DNA of 64,000 nucleotides from Acidimicrobiia bacterium (GTDB taxonomy: Bacteria > Actinomycetota > Acidimicrobiia > Acidimicrobiales > Poriferisodalaceae), in the NCBI GenBank assembly GCA_012960315.1, contig DUBN01000072.1, positions 1 through 64,000 on the forward strand, read 5' to 3'. The notes under the pieces are model-generated. The model was not told where the DNA came from, did no database searches, and saw nothing but the letters and a program-made list of their open reading frames with translations. Below are positions 52,481-62,414 of the stretch, in pieces (the stretch's first letter is position 1; the number at the start of each line of letters is the position of its first letter). A program made the position numbers and the translations under genes.

Positions 52481-54592
52481 TCAAATAAACGCAGGAACAA
52501 AAACCAACGAAACGATCGTCATGACTTTGATGAGGATGTTCATGGCCGGTCCTGAGGTGTCTTTGAATGGGTCACCGATTGTGTCCCCAACAACTGCTGC
52601 GGAATGCGCGTCGGTGCCTTTACCGCCATGTGCCCCAGCTTCGATGTATTTCTTTGCGTTGTCCCAGGCTCCACCTGAGTTCGCCATGTAGATAGCCATT
52701 AAGAAGCCCGTAACAACCGCTCCCGCCAAGAATCCACCAAGAGCGTTGACATCGATGAACCCAATAGCGAGCGGCAAAACAATTGCCAAGCCTCCTGGTA
52801 AAAGCATTTCGCGCAAAGCTGCTTGGGTGGAGATGTCAACACAGCGTCGGCTGTCAGGCTTGACGCCTGGTCGTCCTTCTCGCAATCCCGGGATTTCCGC
52901 AAATTGTCGCCTCACCTCAACGATCATCGCTTGAGCTGCTCGACCCACCGCCGACATTGTCATCGCCGCGAAAACGAACGGTGTCATCGCTCCGAGAAAC
53001 AGGCCGATGGTCACAGCAGTGTCGTTGATATCAAGGTTGACGTCTGAGCCTGCGGTAAGGCTAAAGGATTTGAATAACGCTAAGGCAGTAACGGCCGCGG
53101 ACCCAACTGCGAAACCCTTCGCGACAGCTGCAGTGGTATTACCGAGTGCGTCAAGGCTGTCAGTCACCTCGCGCACTTCGGACGGAAGTTTCGCCATTTC
53201 GGCGATACCGCCTGCGTTGTCAGCGATGGGACCGTAAGCGTCGACTGCCACAATGACCCCGGTGACGGCCAACATGCCGATTGCGGACAGTGAGACACCG
53301 TAGAGACCGATGACGTCTCCCGTTTGGCCGAACGCCGCGCCCCCAAACCAGTAAGACAAGCCGATCATCGTTACGACCACAACGACCGACGGAAGCGTCG
53401 AAAGTTTGCCTTTCGCGATGCCCTCGATTACCACTGTCGCCGCGCCTGTTTCTGATTGCGCCGCGATGCCTTTTACTGGTTTGTAATGCTCGGAGGTGAA
53501 GTATTCCGATATGAAGCCAATCGCCCAGCCGCCAAGCAGGCCGATGATAATCGTGAACGCAAGATAGATAGGTGTTTGAACAATGTCAGAACCATCAGCT
53601 GTGGAAGCTCCACCGAATAACCACTGAGTGCCAGCAATGGCGAAGACGACGGTGAGGCCCATAGCGACGTACTGGCCGGTGTGAAGTTGCTTCGAAAGGC
53701 TCTGGCCTTCTTTCCCTCGGGTAAGTAAAGCACCGACGATCGATGCAATCATTCCTAGTGCTCCGATCAGAATCGGGTACATCAGCAGTGATTCGTAATC
53801 TCCGAACACCTGAAGTTCGTCGCCCTTAATAAAAACTCCGGACATGAGAAGTGACACCAGCACGATGGGGGCGACTATCGAACCAGCGTACGATTCGAAA
53901 AGATCGGCACCCATTCCGGCGACGTCGCCGACGTTGTCGCCAACAGCATCTGCAATCGTTGCTGGGTTGCGCGGATCATCTTCGGGAATTCCAGCTTCGA
54001 CTTTTCCAACTAGGTCAGCGCCAATGTCAGCAGCTTTGGTGAAGATACCGCCGCCAATACGAGCGAATAGAGCTATGGAGCTCGCCCCAAGTCCGAACGC
54101 CGCTACAACCTGAAAAGCGCTGTCAACTCCCAGCCAGGTGACCCACAGCAGGTAGTTGAAAGAAATGCCAAGCAAAGCCAGCCCAGCAACGGTGAAGCCC
54201 ATGACTGCACCGCCTTTGAAAGCAAGGGGTAAAGCCTTTGCAGCACCTTCGCGGGCCGCGTTTGCTGTTCTGGTGTTTGCCGCTGTCGCGATTCGCATAC
54301 CGATGAAACCAGCAACCGACGAGAGTAACGCTCCCATCAGATAGGCAAATGAAGCCGAGGGTCTTCCATCGATAGGTACCACCAACAGCAGCACGAACAT
54401 GGCGACCACAAAGACCGAAACCCACTGGTATTCGCGGCGAAGGAAAGCCATTGCTCCTTCACGGATAGCCTGGCCGATCTCTTTCATCAGATCGGTACCT
54501 TCGTCCGCCTTCATGACGGTCTTGGCAAAGTAGTAAGCAAGAACGAGCGCTAATGCTGAAGCGATCAGCGCAAAATAGGGAATCGCTGTCAC
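52481..54592 (-). CDS. hppA: membrane-bound proton- or sodium-pumping pyrophosphatase
   Basis: A 703-residue membrane pyrophosphatase with about 16 helices. The catalytic loop reads KVEAGIPEDDPRNPATIADAVGDNVGDVAGMGADLFESY, and ADNAGGIAEM and DTIGDPFKDTSGPA are conserved. It couples PPi hydrolysis to ion export. In GNTTAAVAKGFAVGSAA the position that is Lys in the K+-independent class is Ala, suggesting the K+-dependent class (inference); whether H+ or Na+ is moved is not settled. Confidence 0.96.
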   Translation of the reverse strand: MTAIPYFALIASALALVLAYYFAKTVMKADEGTDLMKEIGQAIREGAMAFLRREYQWVSVFVVAMFVLLLVVPIDGRPSASFAYLMGALLSSVAGFIGMRIATAANTRTANAAREGAAKALPLAFKGGAVMGFTVAGLALLGISFNYLLWVTWLGVDSAFQVVAAFGLGASSIALFARIGGGIFTKAADIGADLVGKVEAGIPEDDPRNPATIADAVGDNVGDVAGMGADLFESYAGSIVAPIVLVSLLMSGVFIKGDELQVFGDYESLLMYPILIGALGMIASIVGALLTRGKEGQSLSKQLHTGQYVAMGLTVVFAIAGTQWLFGGASTADGSDIVQTPIYLAFTIIIGLLGGWAIGFISEYFTSEHYKPVKGIAAQSETGAATVVIEGIAKGKLSTLPSVVVVVTMIGLSYWFGGAAFGQTGDVIGLYGVSLSAIGMLAVTGVIVAVDAYGPIADNAGGIAEMAKLPSEVREVTDSLDALGNTTAAVAKGFAVGSAAVTALALFKSFSLTAGSDVNLDINDTAVTIGLFLGAMTPFVFAAMTMSAVGRAAQAMIVEVRRQFAEIPGLREGRPGVKPDSRRCVDISTQAALREMLLPGGLAIVLPLAIGFIDVNALGGFLAGAVVTGFLMAIYMANSGGAWDNAKKYIEAGAHGGKGTDAHSAAVVGDTIGDPFKDTSGPAMNILIKVMTIVSLVFVPAFI

Positions 54593-54720
54593 GATGTCCT
54601 CTCAGTTCGGCCCAATTGAGTAGAAGATGCCGGTTCGGTCCGGGCCGACGGGGGTCCGACGCGGCAAGGTGCGCTTTGGCACCAAACGAAAAGCCTACGA
54701 AGCCGCGGCGTGCGCAGCAA

Positions 54721-55341
54721 CTACCTCTGACGGTCGATTAGTTCTATTCCCAATTCCTTTAGGCGGCGAACGAGGCCCTCTCGGTACTGGAAGTGGTGGC
54801 AGACCAGCCCTACAGCTTCTCCGCCTGCGACATTCACTTCTAGGTCGTCGATGAAAAGACAACGTTGTGGTGTCACTCCCAGTTGAGCCGTTGCAGTTAG
54901 GTAGGCACGTGAGTCAGGTTTCGCGACCCCAATTCGGTGAGTATTAATCACCACATCGAATCGATCTTCGAGGCCGACGCGTCGCAGATATTCTTCGAAT
55001 TGGTCGTGATTGTTCGTCAAAAGGCCCAGTTGAAGCCGCGGTGGCAACCTTTCAAGGAGTTCCACCATTTCAGCGTCGATGCGGCCTTCAAATTCAAAGA
55101 ACTTGGCCGCGATTGGGCGAATCGATTCTCCATGGTCGTTCACGAGCCTGCGTTCAGTTTCGTTTCGCCACTCACCCCACGTGAGTTTTCCTCTCGTAAG
55201 CGGCTCGTGGAGGTCCACCGCGAATGCCGTCGCAAATACGGTTCCACTTTCAACTCCAGCGTCAGCTTCAAAGGTCCAAAGGTCCGGCTCGTCCCATTGT
55301 CGGATGACTCCATCAAAATCAAAGAGAATCGCGTCGATCAT
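54721..55341 (-). CDS. HAD-family hydrolase
   Basis: A 206-residue phosphatase-like protein. Motif I is ILFDFDGVIRQ with the nucleophilic Asp; LGLLTNNHDQF is motif II and CLFIDDLEVNVAGGEAVG is motif IV. The cap is helical. It resembles epoxide hydrolase N-terminal-type or YihX-like HADs that dephosphorylate small metabolites. It overlaps nhaA by 4 bases. Confidence 0.88.
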   Translation of the reverse strand: MIDAILFDFDGVIRQWDEPDLWTFEADAGVESGTVFATAFAVDLHEPLTRGKLTWGEWRNETERRLVNDHGESIRPIAAKFFEFEGRIDAEMVELLERLPPRLQLGLLTNNHDQFEEYLRRVGLEDRFDVVINTHRIGVAKPDSRAYLTATAQLGVTPQRCLFIDDLEVNVAGGEAVGLVCHHFQYREGLVRRLKELGIELIDRQR

Positions 55342-56663
55342 TCGCTAGGAGGTGAGGGGTCGTTAAGTCGCAATAGCAGCAACGCTGCGATAGCTGCGAT
55401 TAAGGACGCCACAAGAATTCCGATCTTGGCGAGGTCGGTGATAGCGGGAGTTTCGAAGGCGAGCCCCGCTAGAAAGATCGATACCGTGAACCCGATCCCA
55501 GCAGCAAGTCCCATTCCAATGAATTGTGGCCATCGAACTCCTTCGGGGAGCGCGAATCCGAACCGTGTGGCTACCCAAGCAAATAGGGTGATGCCTACAG
55601 GTTTGCCTACGACAAGCCCTAAGACAATGCCAAGAGTGACACCGCTACTCGCTGCGGCAGAGATTTTGTCAGAACTCAACGATATGCCGGCATTTGCCAG
55701 AGCGAAGACCGGGATAATCATGAACGCAGTGAAGGGGTGGAGCATGTTTTCTAGACGTTCGGTCAAGGGAACCGACTCTTGAGCTAGGAAAGACGCGTGG
55801 CGGACTTCGGCCACATTGGCGTCGCTCGGAAGGGCATCCACTATTTGTTGGGCGTCGCGCTGATTAAGAAGAGGCCGTGCTGGGGTCAGTAACCCAAGCG
55901 CAACTCCTGCGATTGTCGCGTGAACTCCTGATTCCAAAGTGGCATACCAAATGAAGATGCCGAGTGCTGCATAGACCGGTATGGCCCAGACCCGAAGTCG
56001 TTGCAACACCCACACCGCGACCAGTCCTACAACTGCTATGAGCAGCCAGCTTGTGCTGAAGTCGCTGGTGTAGAAGATAGCAATTACCGCGATTGCGCCG
56101 ATGTCGTCAACAATCGCCAAGGTGAGGAGGAAGAGTTTGATTTTGGGGGAGACGCGCGCCCCCAGGAGAGCCACGATTCCAACGGCGAACGCAATGTCGG
56201 TGGCCATCGGGATGCCCCAACCTCGCGAAGCTTCACCTGCCCCATTGAGTGTCAGATATAGCGCTGCGGGGACGATCATTCCTCCGAGCGCGCCGATAGC
56301 CGGTAGAGCCGCGGCACGAAATGAGCTGAGGTCTCCTGTGACAAGTTCACGTTTTATCTCTAAGCCGACCACGAAGAAGAACAGTGCCATCAGGGCGTCG
56401 TTCACGAAGTGGCCAACACTGAGCTCAGGGAGATGCCAGGGTCCGACCGTCAACTCGATCTCGGCGTGCCAGAAGTTCTGGTATCCATCAGCCCAGGCTG
56501 AATTTGCCCATATCAGCGCTACAGCTGTCGCGAGAAGTAGCAAAACTCCTCCGGCAACTTCGCGATCTATGAAGCGAAGAACAGGGCGGGCTACGAACTT
56601 CGCCAGACGGTGGTCGCTGCTAGCGAATGTCGGCCGTTTCAGTAGTGAGTCGGATCCAGCCAT
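55338..56663 (-). CDS. nhaA: Na+/H+ antiporter NhaA
   Basis: A 441-residue antiporter with about 12 helices. The paired aspartates are in LAIVDDIGAIAVIAIFY, and GVLLLLATAVALIWANS and FFFVVGLEIKRELVTGDL are family signatures. It exports sodium in exchange for protons, in line with a saline habitat. Its stop overlaps the HAD start by 4 bases. Confidence 0.95.
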   Translation of the reverse strand: MAGSDSLLKRPTFASSDHRLAKFVARPVLRFIDREVAGGVLLLLATAVALIWANSAWADGYQNFWHAEIELTVGPWHLPELSVGHFVNDALMALFFFVVGLEIKRELVTGDLSSFRAAALPAIGALGGMIVPAALYLTLNGAGEASRGWGIPMATDIAFAVGIVALLGARVSPKIKLFLLTLAIVDDIGAIAVIAIFYTSDFSTSWLLIAVVGLVAVWVLQRLRVWAIPVYAALGIFIWYATLESGVHATIAGVALGLLTPARPLLNQRDAQQIVDALPSDANVAEVRHASFLAQESVPLTERLENMLHPFTAFMIIPVFALANAGISLSSDKISAAASSGVTLGIVLGLVVGKPVGITLFAWVATRFGFALPEGVRWPQFIGMGLAAGIGFTVSIFLAGLAFETPAITDLAKIGILVASLIAAIAALLLLRLNDPSPPSE

Positions 56664-56711
56664 GAACTAACCAGGCTAGAGCCACCGGCTTTGCTTCCCC
56701 GTGATTCAGGC

Positions 56712-57074
56712 TCAGTCATCGTTGAAAGGTGGCAACGTGTCACTCCGCTCAAAAAGGGAGCTCGTGTCGGTGGCATCAAGAATTTGATCTATCCGTTCGT
56801 TGGTTAGAACCACCAGTTGTCCATCTCTTTGCTTGACCTTCCGTCGTAAACCGATGAGTAATCCCAAACAAGTGGAGTCAATTAATTCAACGCTGGTCAG
56901 ATTGACAGCGATCCGCGGTTGATCGTCTCCAAGTTGGAGGGCCTGGTTGCTGGCGCTGCGCAGCGCTGGGACAGTAGCGAGATCAAGTTCACCCGACGCG
57001 GTAACAACGACCCAAGAGCCTCGCCGTTGCGCAGTGATGTTTCCCAACACTTCAGGAGAACCGCGGCATGACAT
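56712..57074 (-). CDS. STAS-domain anti-sigma factor antagonist
   Basis: A 120-residue SpoIIAA/RsbV-like protein: GELDLATVPALRSASNQAL and VELIDSTCLGLLIGLRRKVKQ, where the Ser of DSTCLG is the usual phosphorylation site. It would bind an anti-sigma factor when unphosphorylated. The chosen ATG overlaps the LLM gene by 23 bases; a GTG at 57050 just past that stop is a possible alternative. No partner kinase or sigma factor is in the window. Confidence 0.82.
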   Translation of the reverse strand: MSCRGSPEVLGNITAQRRGSWVVVTASGELDLATVPALRSASNQALQLGDDQPRIAVNLTSVELIDSTCLGLLIGLRRKVKQRDGQLVVLTNERIDQILDATDTSSLFERSDTLPPFNDD

Positions 57075-58176
57075 GTTCGGTGATGAGGTCTAAGGATTCG
57101 ATGATTTGGTCGCTGGAGTGAATACCTTGCGGGATCAGGAAGAAGACTTCATCGAATCCAAGTTTTTGGTGGGCCTCCTCAATTTGTCTGCTGATGGTGT
57201 CGGGACTGCCCACCAGTTTGAGTGGCAAACCTTGACCGAATTGATTGCCCCACTTTTCCCAGAACCACTCCATGTCCTGAAACTGTTTTTGGGCGTCGAT
57301 GTCGGTTGGAGCGCATACTGCTATTCCTCCCCAAGCAGCTTCGTGCCCTACGGGTTTTTCGATGTGATGGCGGGAAGCTTCTTCTCGGTAGGTGTTCCAT
57401 AGCGCTTCGCAGAAGTCCAGCTTGTCACTGAGGACAATGGGAGTTCCCCCATATTTTGCCCAAAAAAGCGCTGTTTTCATTGACATGGTGAAGCCCCCAT
57501 ATAGCGGGGGGTGCGGATGTTGCAGAGGTCGTGGAGCTATGCCGATCTCGTGGATCGTCATATCAGGGTCAACTCCTGCGCCGTAATCGGAGTAGACCGT
57601 CTGGGTGTGAGGGTTGAGATTGTCGTTAGGGAATTTCCAAAACTCGCCTTGGTAGCTGAAGGTTCGCTCGGTCAGCGCAGTGAGCACTACCTCAACAAAC
57701 TCAGCAAAAAATCGGCGATTGTATTCGTCGGTGTCAGTGTCTTTATTCCAGTACCCAACTGCTGCGAGGTCGGGCCGGATTTTTAGTTGGTCGACCCATC
57801 GGTGCTGGTATCCCCGAACAATACCAACGCCGAGCCGCCCGCCCGTCATGTGGTCGAGGGTAGAAATTTGTTCTGCCACACGCAAAGGGTTATGGGTGGT
57901 TGAGACGAATCCGCAGGAAATGATTCTGAGGCGTTCGGTTGCGTTGGCGATCCACGATGCCATCAGCCCTAGGTCGTTGGAGGCTTCGAAACCTTCGATC
58001 TGAAGGTGGTGTTCGGGGTGACCTAATCCGTGCCAGCCGTGCCGGTCGGCGTATCGGGCGATATCGGCAATTTCGGTGAGCATGCGTTGGTAGTAGTCGT
58101 TGTTGAGTCCTGCCAGGCCCGCTTCGAGCTCATCGCGCCGTCCCGTGGTGCAGTACATAAATAGGTTGAACTTCAC
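57052..58176 (-). CDS. LLM-class (luciferase-like) flavin-dependent oxidoreductase
   Basis: A 374-residue TIM-barrel protein. ADRHGWHGLGHPEHHLQIEGFEASNDLGLMASWIANAT and LDHMTGGRLGVGIVRGYQHRW are luciferase-family blocks, and PLYGGFTMSMKTALFWAKYG follows. It uses FMN or F420 and probably acts on an unknown small molecule. It follows TetR with a 23-base gap and overlaps the STAS gene. Confidence 0.88.
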   Translation of the reverse strand: MKFNLFMYCTTGRRDELEAGLAGLNNDYYQRMLTEIADIARYADRHGWHGLGHPEHHLQIEGFEASNDLGLMASWIANATERLRIISCGFVSTTHNPLRVAEQISTLDHMTGGRLGVGIVRGYQHRWVDQLKIRPDLAAVGYWNKDTDTDEYNRRFFAEFVEVVLTALTERTFSYQGEFWKFPNDNLNPHTQTVYSDYGAGVDPDMTIHEIGIAPRPLQHPHPPLYGGFTMSMKTALFWAKYGGTPIVLSDKLDFCEALWNTYREEASRHHIEKPVGHEAAWGGIAVCAPTDIDAQKQFQDMEWFWEKWGNQFGQGLPLKLVGSPDTISRQIEEAHQKLGFDEVFFLIPQGIHSSDQIIESLDLITEHVMPRFS

Positions 58177-58199
58177 GCGGAATCCTCCGAGAAGACTGT

Positions 58200-58823
58200 C
58201 TACGCGTCGCTAGCAAGCCCGTCGACCATGGTGGTCGCGAACATGCGTGCTACGCCGTCAATATCGAGTTCGCGATCTGGGCGCCACCAACTAACCACAG
58301 AGTTCATCGCTGCGATCGCCATCCGAGCGATGACCCGTGCTTCCACGTCATCTCGTAACGATCCGTCTCGTTGTCCCGACTCGATGAGCTTGACCCATCC
58401 ATTGGCGAACTCCCGCAACGCAACCGCGAGGTGTTTCCTTGTGGCTTCGGGCGATTCCTCAAAGCATCGAATGTTTGCTTGAGTGAAGTCTGAGTCAATG
58501 GTGATGGCTGTGACATAGGCGACGACAGCAACCGTGAGTCGGTCGTGACCTGAAGCGTCTTCTCCTGCCGCGCTTAAGCCAGCCCGTATGGCGTCGCGCG
58601 CGTGGTCGATGCCTACGCGCATCACTTCCTCAACGATCGCGTCTTTAGAGTCGAAGTGGTAGTAGAGACTCCCGGCTTGCATTTTTGCCACCGCTGCGAT
58701 TTCGGTCAGCGTCGCAGCCGCATATCCGTTGCGGGCCAGCACATCAGCTGCTGCGTCCAATATCCGGGTGCGCGTGCGTTCACCTTTGCGGATGCGATCA
58801 GGTGCAAGCTGGGTGGGAGTCAT
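58200..58823 (-). CDS. TetR-family transcriptional regulator
   Basis: A 207-residue repressor. The N-terminal helix-turn-helix is ILDAAADVLARNGYAAATLTEIAAVAKMQAGSLYYHFDSKDAIVEE (about residues 21-66), followed by a helical ligand domain. It likely controls the downstream LLM oxidoreductase gene, and perhaps itself. The ligand is unknown. Confidence 0.92.
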   Translation of the reverse strand: MTPTQLAPDRIRKGERTRTRILDAAADVLARNGYAAATLTEIAAVAKMQAGSLYYHFDSKDAIVEEVMRVGIDHARDAIRAGLSAAGEDASGHDRLTVAVVAYVTAITIDSDFTQANIRCFEESPEATRKHLAVALREFANGWVKLIESGQRDGSLRDDVEARVIARMAIAAMNSVVSWWRPDRELDIDGVARMFATTMVDGLASDA

Positions 58824-58890
58824 TGAGGCGAAGATAGTAGCTCAACGGACAATGTGAAGCGTCGCCGTGGCCACGCGATATTCAACGTCA

Positions 58891-60927
58891 TCAAAAACGT
58901 CCCGTAGCACTGAGGCGTCGTCGATGTTCTAGGAAGTCGACGAGGACGTAATCACCCAGATTGTCAGGGCTTGTGAAGAAAGCCCTCCCTCCGTTCATGC
59001 GGGTCATGGTTTCGACGAATTGGCGGAGGTAGCTATTGGGATCGAGCATAAAGATATTGATTCGAATGTCTTCTTTGGTGGCTCGGGCGACTTCTTTGAG
59101 GGTGGCCTCTACCGTTTCGGGAGCCGGGGGGTAGTTAAAATATGGCTGCCCGTTGGGTCCTATGTGTGCGGTGGGTTCTCCGTCAGTGATCATGATGATT
59201 TGTTTGGTACCGCTTTGTCGTCCCAATAGACGACGGGCGATCATGAATCCGTGCTGCATGTTGGTGCCGTACGCGTAGTCCCAGGAAACCTCGGGAAGCT
59301 GCTGGGCTTTGAATTCGAAGGCGGATTCGGCGAAGCCAACTAACCCAAGGTAGTCACGCGGGTACTGAGAACTGATCAGGGAATGGAGAGCCATGGTGAC
59401 TTTTTTGGCCGGCAGAAAGTTGTCACGCATGGGCATCGACAGGGATAGGTCGAGCATCAAAACGGTTGATGCTCGAGTGGTCATCTCTGTCCGCTCAATT
59501 TCAAAGTCATCTGGAGTGAGTTGAACCGGTGAACCGGGGCCTTGTCGACCAATGGCGTTGCGGATGGTCTGTTGGATGTTGAGGTTGAAGTTGTCACCAA
59601 ATTCGTATTGTTTGGTTTCGTAGGCTCGTTCGTGGCCGATCCCGGTTCGGGTGATTTGGTGCGAACCCACTTGGTCATCTATCAATTTTTCGAACAGGTC
59701 GCCGAGCGCGTTTTTCCCGATGGCTCTCAAAGCTCGGGGAGTCAGCTCTAATCGACCTTCTTTGTTCTCAGCGAGACCGTTCTCTTCGAGCATGCGAGCC
59801 ATTTCGCTGAGACGTTGCAGAGCTTCAGCGGATTCGCGTCCGAGGAGCTGTTCGACTCGTTCTGGGTCCACCTCGGCGAGCGCTCCGGGATTCGACGCGT
59901 TTTGCAGCATTTCTTGAAGCGAATCCAGGTCACCAAGTTGCTGCATGACGTCGGTGGCTTGAGGCATATTTAATTGCTCTTCGCCTCCGAACTGATAACT
60001 CCCATCCCAGTTCATGTCGGGGAAAGCTTCTTGTAAATGTTGAGCGAGTTGTTGGGTCTGCCATTGCAAATCCATGTCATCCATGAGTTCCGACGCGAGT
60101 TCTTGGAGCTGTTGCCGTTGTTCTGGTGTGAGTGAATTCATCATCGCCTGCATGGCCGCCATGCGTTCAGCCATGATTTCGAGGAGCTCATCGAGTGTCT
60201 CAGGATTTTCGGGGAAGAAATCGCCGTAACGATCCATGAATCCGTCGAAGTCGGTTTCTTTTCCTTGGTTTCGTTGCTCAATCATCTGATTGAGCTCAGA
60301 CATCATGTCTTTCATGCGCGACAAATCTTCGGGGCCCATCTCCCCCATCGCACCAGCCATCTGGTCGAATTGGCTTTGAGCTACTTCCTTTTTAAGGCGT
60401 TCAATGAGTTCTTCGAACTGCTCTCGTGCTTCGTTTGACACGAACTCGTAGTTCTGTAGGCCCCGAACTTTCCCGGCTAGATCCGGCGGCAGCATGTCGA
60501 GTTGAAGGTTCTTGTCTGCCGCTGAGGCTTCAGCGATGTCGGTGGCCCGTTGATCACCTGAGTCGGCGGCGTCCGCTACGTGGTCTTCGACGGCATCTCT
60601 TTCTTCGGCGACGACGTCATCAAGACTCTCGTTGATTTCGTCATAAATGCCACCAAGGTCGAACTGGTCAAGCATTTCTTGTCTGCGTTCTCGAAGTTGT
60701 TCGAGCATGTCGCGTAAACCTTGTAGGTGATTACCGTCTCGGTCTTCGAAACCTTGTTGCATGAGACGACGCATCGCTGCGTTGAGATCTCCGTGGTACA
60801 CCAGGTCGTCGGTGAGTTCTTTGAACAGGTCTTGCGCGTCGTAGTCGAATCCGACCTGTGTGCCGTCCCACGCGGAATAAAGGAAACGTGCGCCTTCTCG
60901 CTTTTTGCGTCGTCGTCTGATCACCAT
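58891..60927 (-). CDS. VWA-domain protein paired with MoxR-type ATPase
   Basis: A 678-residue protein. Residues 80-440 are long helical, acidic and Gln/Met-rich; the von Willebrand A domain occupies about 484-670 with MIDAS DLSLS at 493-497 and ITDGEPTAH. No signal peptide. It is followed upstream on the strand by the ATPase, as in the mycobacterial Rv0958/Rv0959 pair, where the two are thought to act as a metal-chelatase-like or chaperone machine. Confidence 0.88.
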   Translation of the reverse strand: MVIRRRRKKREGARFLYSAWDGTQVGFDYDAQDLFKELTDDLVYHGDLNAAMRRLMQQGFEDRDGNHLQGLRDMLEQLRERRQEMLDQFDLGGIYDEINESLDDVVAEERDAVEDHVADAADSGDQRATDIAEASAADKNLQLDMLPPDLAGKVRGLQNYEFVSNEAREQFEELIERLKKEVAQSQFDQMAGAMGEMGPEDLSRMKDMMSELNQMIEQRNQGKETDFDGFMDRYGDFFPENPETLDELLEIMAERMAAMQAMMNSLTPEQRQQLQELASELMDDMDLQWQTQQLAQHLQEAFPDMNWDGSYQFGGEEQLNMPQATDVMQQLGDLDSLQEMLQNASNPGALAEVDPERVEQLLGRESAEALQRLSEMARMLEENGLAENKEGRLELTPRALRAIGKNALGDLFEKLIDDQVGSHQITRTGIGHERAYETKQYEFGDNFNLNIQQTIRNAIGRQGPGSPVQLTPDDFEIERTEMTTRASTVLMLDLSLSMPMRDNFLPAKKVTMALHSLISSQYPRDYLGLVGFAESAFEFKAQQLPEVSWDYAYGTNMQHGFMIARRLLGRQSGTKQIIMITDGEPTAHIGPNGQPYFNYPPAPETVEATLKEVARATKEDIRINIFMLDPNSYLRQFVETMTRMNGGRAFFTSPDNLGDYVLVDFLEHRRRLSATGRF

Positions 60928-60956
60928 TGGTCGTAATTCCTATGCCATGTTGAGCT

Positions 60957-62357
60957 TTAGCCTCTACCCCGGTAGGTAGCGCGCACCCCGAGGGCCTCCT
61001 TGTTTAATCGTTTGGACAAATGGAGGCCTTCTAGGATGAGTTCGACGGCGCTCGCGAGGTCGGCGGGCTCAGCGGAGTCAGTTAGCTCCGATACGGCTTC
61101 GCTGAGTGCGGCGTTGCCGGCGAGTAAATCTGCGTATTCGCCGGACCCAATGTCATCACCTGTGTGCGCAACGATCCCTTCATCGAAACTGTCGACGACA
61201 GCTACCAGATCTTCAGGAGAGAAACGGCTTTTGAATACTTCGAGCACCGCTGCTTTCAACATTTGGTTGACGATTTGTCCGTCGCGGCCTTCTTCAATGG
61301 ATTCGATTTCGATTTTTCCACTTGACGATGCCATCAAGGCTTCTAGGTCACTGACGCGGGGTACGACATAACTCTCACCGGCTTGTAACGCTCGTCGGGT
61401 TGCGTTGGCTACCAGCGTCTCGTAGTTAGTAACAGTCATGCGAACAGACACCCCGGAGCGCTGATTCACTTGGGGGCTGGATCGACAGATATGGCTGAAG
61501 GTCGCTATGACTTCCGTCATGAATTCGGGGACGGTGATGGAGAGACCGTCCGCTTTGAGGGGGACCGCCTCTTGCTCGGCGATTTCCATTTCAGTGTCGA
61601 TTTCGAGTGGATAGTGAGTTCGGATTTGCGCTCCGAACCGGTCCTTTAGAGGGGTGATCAGTCGACCCCTGTTGGTGTAATCCTCAGGGTTGGCTGATGC
61701 GACAAGCAAAACATCTAGTGGCAGTTGCACCTTGTAGCCGCGGATTTGCACATCGCGTTCTTCGAGAACGTTGAGGAGACCTACCTGTATTCGTTCAGCT
61801 AAATCTGGGAGTTCGTTGATGGCGAAGATCCCGCGATTGGTTCGGGGCACCATTCCGTAGTGAAGGGTGAGTTCGTCTGAGAGGTATCGACCTTCAGCAA
61901 CTTTTATAGGGTCAACTTCTCCGATGAGGTCAGCGATGGAGGTGTCGGGGGTGGCGAGCTTTTCTCCGTAGCGCACGCTTCGGTGAGCCCAAGCGAGTCG
62001 TGTTTTGTCTCCACGTTTTTTCAGCAGATCTTTGGCATATTTTGACACCGGAGCGTAGGGGTCGTCGAAGATTTCCGAACCTTCGATGTAGGGCATCCAT
62101 TCATCGAGCAAAGTGACGAGTGAACGGATCATTCGGGTTTTGGCTTGGCCGCGCTCTCCTAAAAAGATCACGTCATGGCCCGCTAGTACCGCGTTTTCGA
62201 GTTGAGGCAACACAGTGTTTTCGTAACCGATGACTCCATCGAAGAGAGGTTGTGCTTTGGCAATGAGACCGACTGCGTTTTGTCGCATTTCTTCTTTTAC
62301 TGGTCGGGACACCCATCCCGATTTTCTTAGTTCTCCAACGTTGGTGGGCTGTGTCAT
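60957..62357 (-). CDS. MoxR/magnesium-chelatase-type AAA+ ATPase
   Basis: A 466-residue AAA+ protein. Walker A is GERGQAKTR at about 67-75; the loop ADLIGEVDPIKVAEGRYLSDELT and GIFAINELPDLAERIQVGLLNVLEERDVQIRGYKVQLPLDVLLVASANPED are strongly MoxR/BchI-like (Walker B with sensor). It probably remodels a protein or inserts a cofactor together with the VWA protein 29 bases downstream. Target unknown. Confidence 0.9.
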   Translation of the reverse strand: MTQPTNVGELRKSGWVSRPVKEEMRQNAVGLIAKAQPLFDGVIGYENTVLPQLENAVLAGHDVIFLGERGQAKTRMIRSLVTLLDEWMPYIEGSEIFDDPYAPVSKYAKDLLKKRGDKTRLAWAHRSVRYGEKLATPDTSIADLIGEVDPIKVAEGRYLSDELTLHYGMVPRTNRGIFAINELPDLAERIQVGLLNVLEERDVQIRGYKVQLPLDVLLVASANPEDYTNRGRLITPLKDRFGAQIRTHYPLEIDTEMEIAEQEAVPLKADGLSITVPEFMTEVIATFSHICRSSPQVNQRSGVSVRMTVTNYETLVANATRRALQAGESYVVPRVSDLEALMASSSGKIEIESIEEGRDGQIVNQMLKAAVLEVFKSRFSPEDLVAVVDSFDEGIVAHTGDDIGSGEYADLLAGNAALSEAVSELTDSAEPADLASAVELILEGLHLSKRLNKEALGVRATYRGRG

Positions 62358-62414
62358 GGGCGCACCCTAACCGCCGACGCGCACGTGCGGGTCGCTCAGA
62401 CCGCTACGGTCGGC